NCBI GenBank assembly: GCA_019115725.1
Contig: DXCY01000301.1
Span: 1-19,261, forward strand
DNA length: 19,261 bases
Origin: Candidatus Luteimonas excrementigallinarum
Lineage (GTDB): Bacteria; Pseudomonadota; Gammaproteobacteria; Xanthomonadales; Xanthomonadaceae
Direction: 5' to 3'
Below, in pieces: positions 7,404-14,676 of this stretch (position 1 is the stretch's first letter; every line of letters starts with the position of its first letter). Position numbers and translations under genes: made by a program. The notes below the pieces were generated by a model, which saw only the letters and a list, made by a program, of their open reading frames with translations, searched no databases and was not told the DNA's origin.

Positions 7404-9776
7404 TCAGTTCCTCAGCGGCTTTCCGGTCTTGAGCATGTGGGCGATGCGTTCCTGGCTCTTCGGCATCTGCGCCAGGGCAACGAAGTGCTCGCGCTCCAGG
7501 CGCAGCAGCCAGTCCTCATCCACCACGGCGCCGCGATCCACCGCGCCGCCGCACAGTCCATCGGCGATCCGCTCGGCGATCTCGTTGTCGTGCGGGCTGA
7601 TGAAGCGGCCTTCCAGCATGTTCACCAGCATCATCTTGAGCGTGGCGACGCCGACATCGCCGGCCACTTCGATGGCGCGGGCGGGCAGGGGCGGGCGGTA
7701 TCCGGATTCGGCCAGGGCCAGCGCCTGCTGGCGCGCCACGTGCAGCAGCTCGTGGGCATGGAACACCACCACGTCGTCCTGGCGCAGCAGGCCCAGCGAC
7801 TTGGCTTCCATGGCCGAGGTCGAGACCTTGGCCATGGCCACCGTTTCAAAGCCGCGCTTGAGCTCGGCCAGCACGTCGCCGCCCGGGCCGGCCGCCTGCG
7901 CCGCGCGCACCGCCAGTTCCTTCAGGCCGCCACCGGCCGGCAGCAGGCCGACGCCAGCCTCCACCAGGCCGATGTAGCTCTCAAGATGCGCCACCGTGCG
8001 CGCCGAATGCATCTGGAATTCGCAGCCACCCCCCAGTGCCAGGCCGCGCACCGCAGCCACCACCGGTACCAGCGAATACTTGATCCGCTGGCTGGTGCGC
8101 TGGAAGTTCGCCACCATGGCCTCGAACGCATCCACCTTGCCGTCCTGCAGCAGGCCCAGCGCCCCGGCGAGGTCGGCACCGGCGGAGAACGGCTCCTTCG
8201 GCTGCCAGATCACCACCGCCTGCAGGTCACGTTCGGCAATGCCGATGGCTTCCTGGATCCCGTCCAGCACCTGGTCGCTGACCGTGTGCATCTTGGTCTT
8301 GAAGCTGATCACACCCACGCCGTCGCCGTCGGTCCACAAGCGCACGCCGTCGTTCTCGAACAGCGTCTTGCCCTGATCGAAGCGCTCGCCCAGCAGCGGA
8401 TCCGGGAAGCGCTGGCGCGCATACACCGGCAGGGTGGAGCGGGGCACCTGGGTGTTGGCGGCCGGGCTGTAGCTGCCCTCGGCCGAATGCACGCCCTCGC
8501 GCCCGCCCAGCACCCAGGCGGGCAGCGGCGCGTCGCTCATCGCCTTGCCGGCCTTGATGTCTTGGTCGATCCACTGGGCCACCTGCTTCCAGCCCGCGGC
8601 CTGCCAGGTTTCGAACGGCCCCAGCGACCAGCCGTAGCCCCAGCGGATCGCCAGGTCCACGTCGCGCGCGGTCTCGGCGATGTCAGCCAGGTGGAAAGCG
8701 CTGTAGTGGAACAGGTCACGGAACACCGCCCACAGGAACTGCGCCTGCGGGTGATCGCTGTCGCGCAGCTTCTGGAACTTTTCCGCCGGATCCCGCGTCT
8801 TCAGGATCTCGACCACCTCGGCGGCGGCCTTGCGGTCGGCCGGGCGATAGTCCTGCTTTTCCAGATCCAGGACCATGATGTCCTTGCCGACCTTGCGGAA
8901 CACGCCCGCACGGGTCTTCTGGCCCAGCGCGCCCTTGTCGATCAGCGCAGTCAGCCAGGCCGGCGACTTGAAGTATCTGTGCCACGGGTCGTCCGGCAGG
9001 GTATCGGCCATGGTCTTGATGACGTGGGCCATGGTGTCCAGACCGACCACATCGGAGGTGCGGTAGGTAGCGGACTTCGGCCGGCCGATCAGCGGCCCGG
9101 TGATCGCGTCCACCTCATCGAAGCCCAGCCCGGATTGCGCCGTGTGGTGGGCCGTGGCCAGAATCGAAAACACGCCGATCCGGTTGCCGATGAAGTTCGG
9201 CGTATCGCGCGCGTACACCACACCCTTGCCCAGCTGGGTGGTGAGGAAGGTTTCCAGCCCTTCCAGCACGGCCTTGTCGGTGCCCTGGGCCGGGATCAGC
9301 TCGGCCAGGTGCATGTAGCGCGGCGGGTTGAAGAAATGCACGCCGCAAAAACGCGGTTTCAGCGCGTCCGGCAGCACATCGGCCAGCGTATTGATGCCAA
9401 GCCCCGAGGTATTGGACGCCAGCACCGCGTGCGCGGCGATGTGCGGGACGACCTTGCGGTACAGATCCTGTTTCCAGTCCATCCGCTCGGCGATCGCCTC
9501 GATTACCAGGTCGCACTCTTCCAGCAGCGCCAGGTCGGTGTCGTAATTCGCCGGCACGATCCGCGCGGCCAGGGCGCGATCCGCCAGCGGGGCCGGGCTG
9601 AGCTTGCCCAGGTTGGCGATGGCCTTGCCGACCACGGCGCTGGCCGGGCCTTCTTTGGCTGCCAGGTCGAACAGCACCGTATCCACGCCGGCATTGGTCA
9701 GGTGGGCGGCAATCTGCGCGCCCATCACGCCGGCGCCAAGCACCGCCGCGCGTCGTACAAGCAATTTCTCAGACAT
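7404..9776 (-). CDS. fadN: 3-hydroxyacyl-CoA dehydrogenase / enoyl-CoA hydratase, FadN type
   Basis: A 790-residue bifunctional beta-oxidation enzyme: it hydrates trans-2-enoyl-CoA and oxidises the L-3-hydroxyacyl-CoA with NAD. Domain order is dehydrogenase first. The NAD fold has GAGVMG at 14-19, catalytic His147 in HFFNPP, Glu159 and Asn198 in FIGNR; the dehydrogenase C-terminal domains extend to about 400. The crotonase domain spans about 470-670, with oxyanion-hole segments FSAGADL (530-536) and ALGGGCE (580-586) and the two acidic catalytic residues Glu586 and Glu606. This is the reverse of E. coli FadB (hydratase first) and matches Bacillus FadN in order and length. The ATG at 9776 is chosen because GGAG lies nine bases upstream and MSEKLLVRRAAVLGAG is a normal family start; an in-frame ATG five codons earlier contains that Shine-Dalgarno. 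It follows the regulator by 29 bases and precedes fadA. Confidence 0.94.
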   Translation of the reverse strand: MSEKLLVRRAAVLGAGVMGAQIAAHLTNAGVDTVLFDLAAKEGPASAVVGKAIANLGKLSPAPLADRALAARIVPANYDTDLALLEECDLVIEAIAERMDWKQDLYRKVVPHIAAHAVLASNTSGLGINTLADVLPDALKPRFCGVHFFNPPRYMHLAELIPAQGTDKAVLEGLETFLTTQLGKGVVYARDTPNFIGNRIGVFSILATAHHTAQSGLGFDEVDAITGPLIGRPKSATYRTSDVVGLDTMAHVIKTMADTLPDDPWHRYFKSPAWLTALIDKGALGQKTRAGVFRKVGKDIMVLDLEKQDYRPADRKAAAEVVEILKTRDPAEKFQKLRDSDHPQAQFLWAVFRDLFHYSAFHLADIAETARDVDLAIRWGYGWSLGPFETWQAAGWKQVAQWIDQDIKAGKAMSDAPLPAWVLGGREGVHSAEGSYSPAANTQVPRSTLPVYARQRFPDPLLGERFDQGKTLFENDGVRLWTDGDGVGVISFKTKMHTVSDQVLDGIQEAIGIAERDLQAVVIWQPKEPFSAGADLAGALGLLQDGKVDAFEAMVANFQRTSQRIKYSLVPVVAAVRGLALGGGCEFQMHSARTVAHLESYIGLVEAGVGLLPAGGGLKELAVRAAQAAGPGGDVLAELKRGFETVAMAKVSTSAMEAKSLGLLRQDDVVVFHAHELLHVARQQALALAESGYRPPLPARAIEVAGDVGVATLKMMLVNMLEGRFISPHDNEIAERIADGLCGGAVDRGAVVDEDWLLRLEREHFVALAQMPKSQERIAHMLKTGKPLRN

Positions 9777-9805
9777 GTGCTGCAACTCCATGATCAGATG
9801 GGTTT

Positions 9806-10456
9806 TCAGTTTTCAGGTGAGGCCGGCTCAGCGGCTGGTGTGCTGCGGAATCCGGCCGCCGCGAAACGGATCAGCTCGCTTCCTGCCCGGCGCCGGTGGT
9901 CGATCTCGCTGACCCCGGCAGGGCGCTTGATCAGGCCGAAATCCGCCATGGCGTAGGTCAGCGCCCCGCCGAGGAAATCCAGCCGCCAATACAGCTCTTC
10001 CTTCGTCAATCCGGGCAGGCAGGCGGCGAGGGCGCGGGCGAAATCGCGCTGCACGTGGCCGTAGCGCTCGGACAGGAAGGCGCGCAGTCCGTCATTGGTT
10101 TCGGCGTACGCACGGGCAATCACGCGGATGAACGCACCGCCTCCGTTGCGGTTGGCCGCCAGCGCGAGCGCCGGCTCGACGAAGGCGGCGAGAATGGCTT
10201 CCAGGCTGTCGGGCGCTTCTTCACGCGCCTTGCGCAGCATTTCCAGCCGCTGCGCGCTCATGTCATCCATGCGCCGCCGGAACACCTCGTTGACGAGATT
10301 TTCCTTGCTGCCGAAGTGGTAGTTGACCGCGGCGATATTGACCTCGGCGCGGGAAGTGACCTGGCGCAGGGAGGTGCCGCTGAAGCCCTGCTGCGCAAAC
10401 AGTTCTTCGGCAGCGCCGAGAATGCGTTCCTTGGTGGAAAAGCGGGTGCTGGACAT
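9806..10456 (-). CDS. TetR-family regulator, PsrA-like
   Basis: A 216-residue TetR-family repressor. The N-terminal helix-turn-helix is clear: ERILGAAEELFAQQGFSGTS followed by SLRQVTSRAEVNIAAVNYHF at about 29-48. That recognition segment resembles Pseudomonas PsrA, which represses fatty-acid degradation genes and is released by long-chain fatty acids. The C-terminal ligand domain is variable and I cannot read its ligand. The ATG at 10456 is preferred to a TTG seven codons upstream, because the TTG would lie inside the operator. No strong Shine-Dalgarno is seen. It is the first gene of the operon with fadN and fadA, and a PsrA-type site lies just upstream of its start, so autoregulation of the whole operon is the simplest model. 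An AcrR-like drug-responsive role is possible but less likely given the neighbours. Confidence 0.88.
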   Translation of the reverse strand: MSSTRFSTKERILGAAEELFAQQGFSGTSLRQVTSRAEVNIAAVNYHFGSKENLVNEVFRRRMDDMSAQRLEMLRKAREEAPDSLEAILAAFVEPALALAANRNGGGAFIRVIARAYAETNDGLRAFLSERYGHVQRDFARALAACLPGLTKEELYWRLDFLGGALTYAMADFGLIKRPAGVSEIDHRRRAGSELIRFAAAGFRSTPAAEPASPEN

Positions 10457-10474
10457 CTGCAGGCGGGACCGGTT

Positions 10475-10488
10475 CAAACGTTTGTTTG
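10475..10488 (-). promoter_or_regulatory. PsrA-type operator of the regulator-fadN-fadA operon
   Basis: On the plus strand the site reads CAAAC-GTTT-GTTTG, which fits the PsrA consensus (G/C)AAAC-N2-4-GTTT(G/C) known from Pseudomonas. The 10 bases at 10475-10484 are also a perfect palindrome (CAAACGTTTG). It begins directly after the candidate -10 box of the operon, so a bound repressor would cover the transcription start. Binding is inferred from match, place and the identity of the regulator. Confidence 0.65.
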
Positions 10489-10489
10489 G

Positions 10490-10518
10490 ATGCTATGCCG
10501 AACCTCAACGGCGGTCAA
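10490..10518 (-). promoter_or_regulatory. Sigma70-type promoter of the regulator-fadN-fadA operon
   Basis: On the minus strand TTGACC (10518-10513) and TAGCAT (10495-10490) are separated by exactly 17 bases. The -35 matches five of six and the -10 four of six consensus positions. Predicted transcription start is near 10483, inside the operator, giving a leader of roughly 27 bases before the ATG at 10456. Confidence 0.6.
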
Positions 10519-10524
10519 ACGGCG

Positions 10525-10554
10525 CTCACATCCGCGCCGGCAATCCTGTAGAAT
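10525..10554 (+). promoter_or_regulatory. Candidate ndk promoter
   Basis: CTCACA (10525-10530) and TAGAAT (10549-10554) are 18 bases apart; the -10 matches five of six positions and the -35 four of six. The start would be near 10561, back-to-back with the divergent fad operon promoter. It would place a terminator-like hairpin inside the ndk leader. Confidence 0.4.
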
Positions 10555-10574
10555 TGCCGACAGCCGAACCGGCT

Positions 10575-10600
10575 AAACCCGCGTCCCTTCGCGGGTTTTT
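10575..10600 (+). terminator. Intrinsic terminator-like hairpin in the ndk leader
   Basis: A perfect 9-bp stem AAACCCGCG (10575-10583) pairs with CGCGGGTTT (10590-10598) across the loop TCCCTT, with five T residues at 10596-10600. This is a textbook intrinsic terminator on the plus strand, yet no plus-strand gene precedes it: the upstream gene is the divergent regulator. A smaller hairpin (10562-10574) sits right before it and a third (10613-10636) right after, ahead of the ndk Shine-Dalgarno. Confidence 0.7.
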
Positions 10601-10654
10601 ACGTGCTAATCTGGGTCGCCACGTGATGGCGGGCCCGCATAACGGAGACCTCCC

Positions 10655-11080
10655 ATGGCGCTTGAGCGCACCCTGTCCATCATCAAGCCCGATGCCGTCG
10701 CCAAGAACGTCATCGGCGAGATCTACTCGCGTTTTGAAAAGGCCGGCCTGAAGATCGCCGCCGCGAAGATGAAGCACCTCACCCGCGAAGAGGCCGAAGG
10801 CTTCTACGCCGTGCACCGCGAACGCCCGTTCTTCGGCGCGCTGGTGGAGTTCATGATCAGCGGCCCGGTGATGATCCAGGTGCTGGAGGGCGAGGGTGCC
10901 ATCGCGAAGAACCGCGAGCTGATGGGCGCCACCAACCCGAAGGAAGCCGAGGCGGGCACCATCCGCGCCGACTTCGCCGACTCGATCGACGCCAATGCCG
11001 TGCACGGCTCCGACGCCGCCGAGACCGCTGCCGAGGAAATCAAGTACTTCTTCGGCGACAGCGACGTCTACGCACGCTGA
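10655..11080 (+). CDS. ndk: Nucleoside diphosphate kinase
   Basis: A 141-residue cytoplasmic kinase that balances NTP and dNTP pools by passing a phosphate through a phospho-histidine. The active-site histidine is His117 in NAVHGSDA. Other family marks are the start ALERTLSIIKPDAV, the RPFFGALVEFM segment (57-67) and GATNPKEAEAGTIRADF (91-107). Length and motifs are complete. The ATG at 10655 has GGAG with a 7-base spacing. It opens the ndk-rlmN-pilF cluster. Its leader is unusually structured, with a terminator-like hairpin about 55 bases before the start codon, so some form of premature termination or RNA-based control is possible. Confidence 0.97.
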   Translation: MALERTLSIIKPDAVAKNVIGEIYSRFEKAGLKIAAAKMKHLTREEAEGFYAVHRERPFFGALVEFMISGPVMIQVLEGEGAIAKNRELMGATNPKEAEAGTIRADFADSIDANAVHGSDAAETAAEEIKYFFGDSDVYAR

Positions 11081-11086
11081 TCCGCC

Positions 11087-11121
11087 GGCCACGGATCGGC
11101 GCCGGCGCCTGATCCGTGGCC
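11087..11121 (+). promoter_or_regulatory. rlmN: Long hairpin covering the rlmN start codon
   Basis: An 11-bp perfect outer stem (11087-11097 with 11111-11121) continues, after one bulged T at 11110, into a 4-bp inner stem (11098-11101 with 11106-11109) closed by the loop CCGG. The GTG start of rlmN (11116-11118) lies inside the 3' arm. No T-run follows, so a normal terminator is unlikely. It could mask the start codon, mark the ndk mRNA 3' end, or attenuate read-through. Confidence 0.6.
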
Positions 11122-12285
11122 ACCCCATCCCTGGACTGGACTGAAGTGACCGACACCGCCGCCAAGCAGAACCTCCTCGACCTGGACCGTGAAGGGCTGG
11201 AGCGCTTCTTCGTGGACGTACTGGGCGAAAAAAAGTTCCGCGCCCACCAGGTGATGAAGTGGATCCACCATCGCCACGTCACCGACTTCGAAGAGATGAC
11301 CGACCTGGGCAAGGCGCTGCGCGCCAAGCTGCAGGAGCGCGCCGAAGTGGTGGTGCCGCAGGTCCAGTTCAGCAAGGAATCGGCTGACGGCACCCACAAG
11401 TGGCTGCTGGGCATGGATGGGCGCAACGCCATCGAGGCCGTCTATATCCCCGACAAAGGACGCGGCACGCTGTGCGTGTCCTCGCAGGTGGGCTGCGCGC
11501 TCAACTGCACCTTCTGTTCCACCGCCACCCAGGGCTTCAACCGCAACCTCTCCACCGCCGAGATCATCGGCCAGGTGTGGGTGGCTGCGCAGCACCTGGG
11601 CAATATTCCGCACAAGCAGCGCAAGCTGACCAACGTGGTGATGATGGGCATGGGCGAGCCGCTCATGAACTTCGACAACGTGGTGCGGGCGATGAGCGTG
11701 ATGCGCGACGATCTGGGCTACGGCCTGGCCAACCGCCGCGTCACCCTGTCCACCGCGGGCCTGGTGCCGATGATCGACCGGCTGGGGCAGGAGAGCGACG
11801 TCTCCCTGGCGGTATCGCTGCACGCAGCCAACGACGAGCTGCGCACCCGGCTGGTGCCGCTCAACAAGAAATACCCCGTCGCAGAACTGATGGACGCCTG
11901 CGTGCGCTACGCGCAGCGCAAGAAGGGCGAGTCCATCACCTTCGAATACACCCTGATGAAGGGCGTGAACGACCAGCCCGAACAGGCGCGCGAGCTGATC
12001 CAGCTGATGCGCGAGTTCGACAACCGGCTGCAGATGAAGGATGCGGCCAAGATCAACCTGATCCCGTTCAACCCGTTCCCGGGTACGCGCTACGAGCGTC
12101 CGGATGACGTGGCCGTACGGCGCTTCCAGAAGCTGCTCAACGAGGCCGGCCGCATCGCGCCGGTGCGCCGCCCGCGCGGCGACGATATCGATGCCGCCTG
12201 CGGGCAGCTGAAGGGCCAGGTGATGGACCGGACCCGCCGCCAGGCGGAGTTCCAGAAGCACCTCGCCGCACAGGAAGACCGCTGA
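11116..12285 (+). CDS. rlmN: 23S rRNA (adenine-2503-C2) / tRNA (adenine-37-C2) methyltransferase
   Basis: RlmN is a radical-SAM enzyme that methylates A2503 of 23S rRNA and A37 of some tRNAs. The 389 residues include the radical-SAM cluster motif CxxxCxxC at 127, 131 and 134 (GCALNCTFCSTATQGFNR). The two mechanistic cysteines are Cys120 (TLCVSSQ) and Cys362 (DDIDAACGQL). MMGMGEPLMN (176-185) and LIPFNPFPG (315-323) are also typical. An in-frame TGA at 11110-11112 fixes the start at or after the GTG at 11116. No Shine-Dalgarno is visible and the GTG lies in a strong hairpin; a second GTG at 11146 is an alternative start. The stop overlaps the pilF ATG by one base (TGATG). Neighbours ndk and pilF match the usual gammaproteobacterial order. 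Confidence 0.95.
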   Translation: MATPSLDWTEVTDTAAKQNLLDLDREGLERFFVDVLGEKKFRAHQVMKWIHHRHVTDFEEMTDLGKALRAKLQERAEVVVPQVQFSKESADGTHKWLLGMDGRNAIEAVYIPDKGRGTLCVSSQVGCALNCTFCSTATQGFNRNLSTAEIIGQVWVAAQHLGNIPHKQRKLTNVVMMGMGEPLMNFDNVVRAMSVMRDDLGYGLANRRVTLSTAGLVPMIDRLGQESDVSLAVSLHAANDELRTRLVPLNKKYPVAELMDACVRYAQRKKGESITFEYTLMKGVNDQPEQARELIQLMREFDNRLQMKDAAKINLIPFNPFPGTRYERPDDVAVRRFQKLLNEAGRIAPVRRPRGDDIDAACGQLKGQVMDRTRRQAEFQKHLAAQEDR

Positions 12286-13091
12286 TGCGCAGGCGTGACG
12301 CGCTGCTGCTGGCAGCGGCCGTGGCGATTGCTGCCAGCGCCTGTTCACGCCTCACCTTCATCAAGCCCAGCGCAGAGCGCGGCCGCTACGAACAGGTGGC
12401 GCCCGATTACAGCTTCAACGACAGCCCGGAGAGCCGCCGGCGCATGCAGGTGCAGAACCACGTGGCCGAAGCCGGACGCGCGCTCGATGCCGGCCAGATC
12501 GACCAGGCGGAACAGGCTTCGCGCGCCGCGCTCAAGATAGACGGCCGGGCCCCCAGCGCGCTGACCATGATGGCCCTGGTGGAAATGGTCCGTGGCCGCA
12601 GCGAAGAGGCCGGGCGCTACTACGCCAGCGCCGCCGAATACGCTCCGGACGATGGCCCGGTGCTGAACAATTACGGTGCCTGGCTGTGCCGCCAGGGCAG
12701 GGCGGCCGAGTCGATGGCCTATTTCGAGCGGGCCGTGGCCGATCCCGGCTACGGCGCCCGCGCCGATGCGCTGGCCAATGCCGGGGCCTGTGCGGAGGCC
12801 GCCGGCCGCGGCGACCGCACCGAGGCCTATCTGCGTGCTGCGCTCAAATTGCATCCGGAAAACAGCGTGGCATTGTCAGCGATGGCCGAATACCAGTACC
12901 GTAACGGCCAGTATCTGGAGGCGCGTGCTTTTTCGCAGCGTCGACTGGCAGCAGCCCCGGCGACCGCCGAGGCTTTAATGCTTGCATCACAGATTGAAGA
13001 GAGAATGGGCGACAGTGTCGCCGCAGAACGTTATCGTCGGCGGCTGGGAACGGAATTCCCTCACGCGTCGCAGCAGACCCCCGGGGGATAG
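12285..13091 (+). CDS. pilF: Type IV pilus biogenesis lipoprotein PilF/PilW
   Basis: A 268-residue TPR lipoprotein that acts as the pilotin for the PilQ secretin in type IV pilus assembly. The N-terminus has a signal peptide with a lipobox-like ASAC ending at Cys20; Ser at +2 favours outer-membrane sorting. Residues about 55-250 are TPR helices, including the family segment DGPVLNNYGAWLCRQGR (126-142) and HPENSVALSAMAEYQYRNGQ. The start codon overlaps the rlmN stop (TGATG), suggesting coupled translation. The rodZ-like gene follows after eight bases. The same rlmN-pilF-rodZ order occurs in Pseudomonas, which supports the name; PilF and PilW are two names for the same family and should not be confused with the minor pilin PilW of P. 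aeruginosa. The weak lipobox (Ala instead of Leu at -3) leaves a little doubt about lipidation. Confidence 0.9.
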   Translation: MRRRDALLLAAAVAIAASACSRLTFIKPSAERGRYEQVAPDYSFNDSPESRRRMQVQNHVAEAGRALDAGQIDQAEQASRAALKIDGRAPSALTMMALVEMVRGRSEEAGRYYASAAEYAPDDGPVLNNYGAWLCRQGRAAESMAYFERAVADPGYGARADALANAGACAEAAGRGDRTEAYLRAALKLHPENSVALSAMAEYQYRNGQYLEARAFSQRRLAAAPATAEALMLASQIEERMGDSVAAERYRRRLGTEFPHASQQTPGG

Positions 13092-13099
13092 CAGTCCAC

Positions 13100-13945
13100 A
13101 TGTCATCCGCAGCGAATGCAGACGTACCCCAGCAGGGGTCCGGTCTTCGCCTCAGACAGGCCCGCGAGGCCGCCGGCCTGGGGATCGCCGAAGTCGCAGC
13201 GCGCATGCGCGTTCCTGCGCGCGTCGTCACCTCCCTGGAAGAAGGGCAGTGGGAGCGCCTGGGCGCGGCGGTGTATGTCCGCGGCCATCTGCGCAGCTAC
13301 GCGCGTGTGGTGGGCCTTGCCGAAGACGAACTGCCGGTGGCCGATGAACTGCCGCCCGTCGCCCCGCCCGCGCTGCAGCCGCGCACGTTCACCCCGCGTT
13401 ACCGCCGCGTCGCCGAACAGGCCGCACGCCGGATGGTGTACGTGGTCATCACCGCGACCCTGGTGGTTCCGGTATGGATGGTCACCCGCGGCCACATGGA
13501 GGGCTCGCCCGCCCAGGTGGCTTCGCTGGATGCCTCCACCGGACCGGTGACGGAAGGGCAGCAGGCCGCTCCCGCTTCCAGCATTTCACAGCGGCCACAG
13601 CGTCCGTTCGTGGCCTCCATGACCCCCATCCAGACCCGGCGGGCCCAGCCCACGCAGGTTCAGGGGAGCACGCAGGCCGAAGCACCACTCTCGCTGCGTT
13701 TCAAGGACGACAGCTGGGTCGAAATCTTCGCTCACGACGGTCGTCCGCTCGAGCAGGCGCTGCTCCGCGCAGGCGAAGAGCGCAGCTTTGCCGCCGGTGA
13801 AGTGGGTCGCATCGTGCTCGGCAATGCCGGTGCGGTGGAGGTCAGCCGGTTCGGCGATATTCAGGATATCCAGCCGTTCCAGCGGGCGAACGTGGCGCGC
13901 TTTACGGTATCCTCCGACGGTTCGCTCGCACCGCTGGCCAACTGA
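13100..13945 (+). CDS. rodZ: RodZ-family cell-shape protein (HTH, one membrane helix, DUF4115)
   Basis: A 281-residue bitopic membrane protein with the three-part RodZ layout. Residues 14-75 are a Cro-type helix-turn-helix (LRLRQAREAAGLGIAEVAAR, then YVRGHLRSYARVVGL), which in RodZ binds MreB rather than DNA. Residues 111-128 form one membrane helix. A low-complexity Ala/Gln/Pro/Ser linker runs to about 195. The C-terminal periplasmic DUF4115 domain (LSLRFKDDSWVEIFAHDGRP at 197-216, ending ANVARFTV) is intact. The ATG at 13100 follows the pilF stop by eight bases, with GGGGAT upstream. It sits after pilF as in Pseudomonas. The family is secure; actual interaction with MreB is inferred. About 100 bases of short GC-rich inverted repeats separate it from yfgM, with no clear terminator. 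Confidence 0.86.
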   Translation: MSSAANADVPQQGSGLRLRQAREAAGLGIAEVAARMRVPARVVTSLEEGQWERLGAAVYVRGHLRSYARVVGLAEDELPVADELPPVAPPALQPRTFTPRYRRVAEQAARRMVYVVITATLVVPVWMVTRGHMEGSPAQVASLDASTGPVTEGQQAAPASSISQRPQRPFVASMTPIQTRRAQPTQVQGSTQAEAPLSLRFKDDSWVEIFAHDGRPLEQALLRAGEERSFAAGEVGRIVLGNAGAVEVSRFGDIQDIQPFQRANVARFTVSSDGSLAPLAN

Positions 13946-14046
13946 CGTCGACCGCAATCCGGGCGATACCAGCCGGCCTCCGGCCGCAGCCGCACATATC
14001 CAGATGACGGGAGCTGCCCGCGCTTGCGCGTCGGGTGGGAGAAAGC

Positions 14047-14676
14047 ATGGCAATTGACGATATTTACGACGATCACGAACAGGGCGAGCGCGTACGCGAC
14101 TGGCTGCGTCGCAACAGCCTCGGCCTGGCCGGTGGCATCGCGATCGGCCTCGCGCTGATTGGCGGTTGGCAGTGGTGGAACAAACACCAGCACGGCCAGC
14201 GCGTGGCGGAAGGCCAGCGTTACCAGCAGGTGGTGGACGCCATCGCCGCGGGTGACCTGGACCAGGCCGGTACCCACGCTGGCGCGCTGGAATCAGACAG
14301 CTACGCCATGCTCGCGGCGCTCAGCCTGGGCAAGGCCCAGTTCGACGCCGGAGACACCGAGGCCGCCATCGCCACGCTGCGCGGCGCTGCCAGCTCCGAT
14401 CCGGCATTGGATCCGGTCCGCCGGCACCGGCTGGCACAGCTGCTGATCGAAACCGGAGAAGCCGCTGAAGCGGTTGATCTGCTGGCCGGGAGCGCGGATC
14501 CCGCCGCGCTGGAAACCCTGGGCGACGCCCAGGTGACCCTGGACCGCCACGAAGACGCACGCGAGTCCTACCAGGCGGCCCTGCGCAATCTGGACGTGGC
14601 CGCGCCGCAGCGCGGCCTGGTTGAACTCAAACTCATTGATGCCGGCGGCGAGCCGGCGCAAGCCGGGGCAATTTGA
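14047..14676 (+). CDS. yfgM: YfgM-family ancillary SecYEG translocon subunit
   Basis: A 209-residue protein with a short cytoplasmic N-terminus (residues 1-22, MAIDDIYDDHEQGERVRDWL), a single membrane helix at about 24-44 ending in WQWW, and a periplasmic tail with TPR-like helices. In E. coli YfgM associates with SecYEG and the chaperone PpiD and acts on periplasmic folding. The ATG at 14047 is taken because DDIYDDHEQ is the normal family start and GGAG lies five bases upstream; an in-frame GTG four codons earlier is less likely. It overlaps bamB by one base (TGATG), the same gene pair as in E. coli (yfgM-yfgL) and Pseudomonas. The hisS gene usually found just before yfgM is absent. Confidence 0.88.
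   Translation: MAIDDIYDDHEQGERVRDWLRRNSLGLAGGIAIGLALIGGWQWWNKHQHGQRVAEGQRYQQVVDAIAAGDLDQAGTHAGALESDSYAMLAALSLGKAQFDAGDTEAAIATLRGAASSDPALDPVRRHRLAQLLIETGEAAEAVDLLAGSADPAALETLGDAQVTLDRHEDARESYQAALRNLDVAAPQRGLVELKLIDAGGEPAQAGAI

Noticed and set aside
9802..9816. Tandem CTGAAAA repeat across the regulator stop codon
   Set aside because: Only two short copies; no match to the PsrA site, and no promoter elements around it.
6219..9956. A 1245-codon open frame on the plus strand opposite fadA, fadN and part of the regulator
   Set aside because: It is in exact codon register with the minus-strand fadA and fadN frames (both share the same phase), where stops would need the rare sense codons TTA, CTA or TCA. 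The translation is His/Arg/Gln-rich with no domain, and the real genes have complete active sites.
10547..10574. GTAG-starting short inverted repeat resembling a Stenotrophomonas SMAG/REP element
   Set aside because: It begins with GTAG, but the two halves do not form the long terminal palindrome that defines these elements, and no second copy is present in the window.
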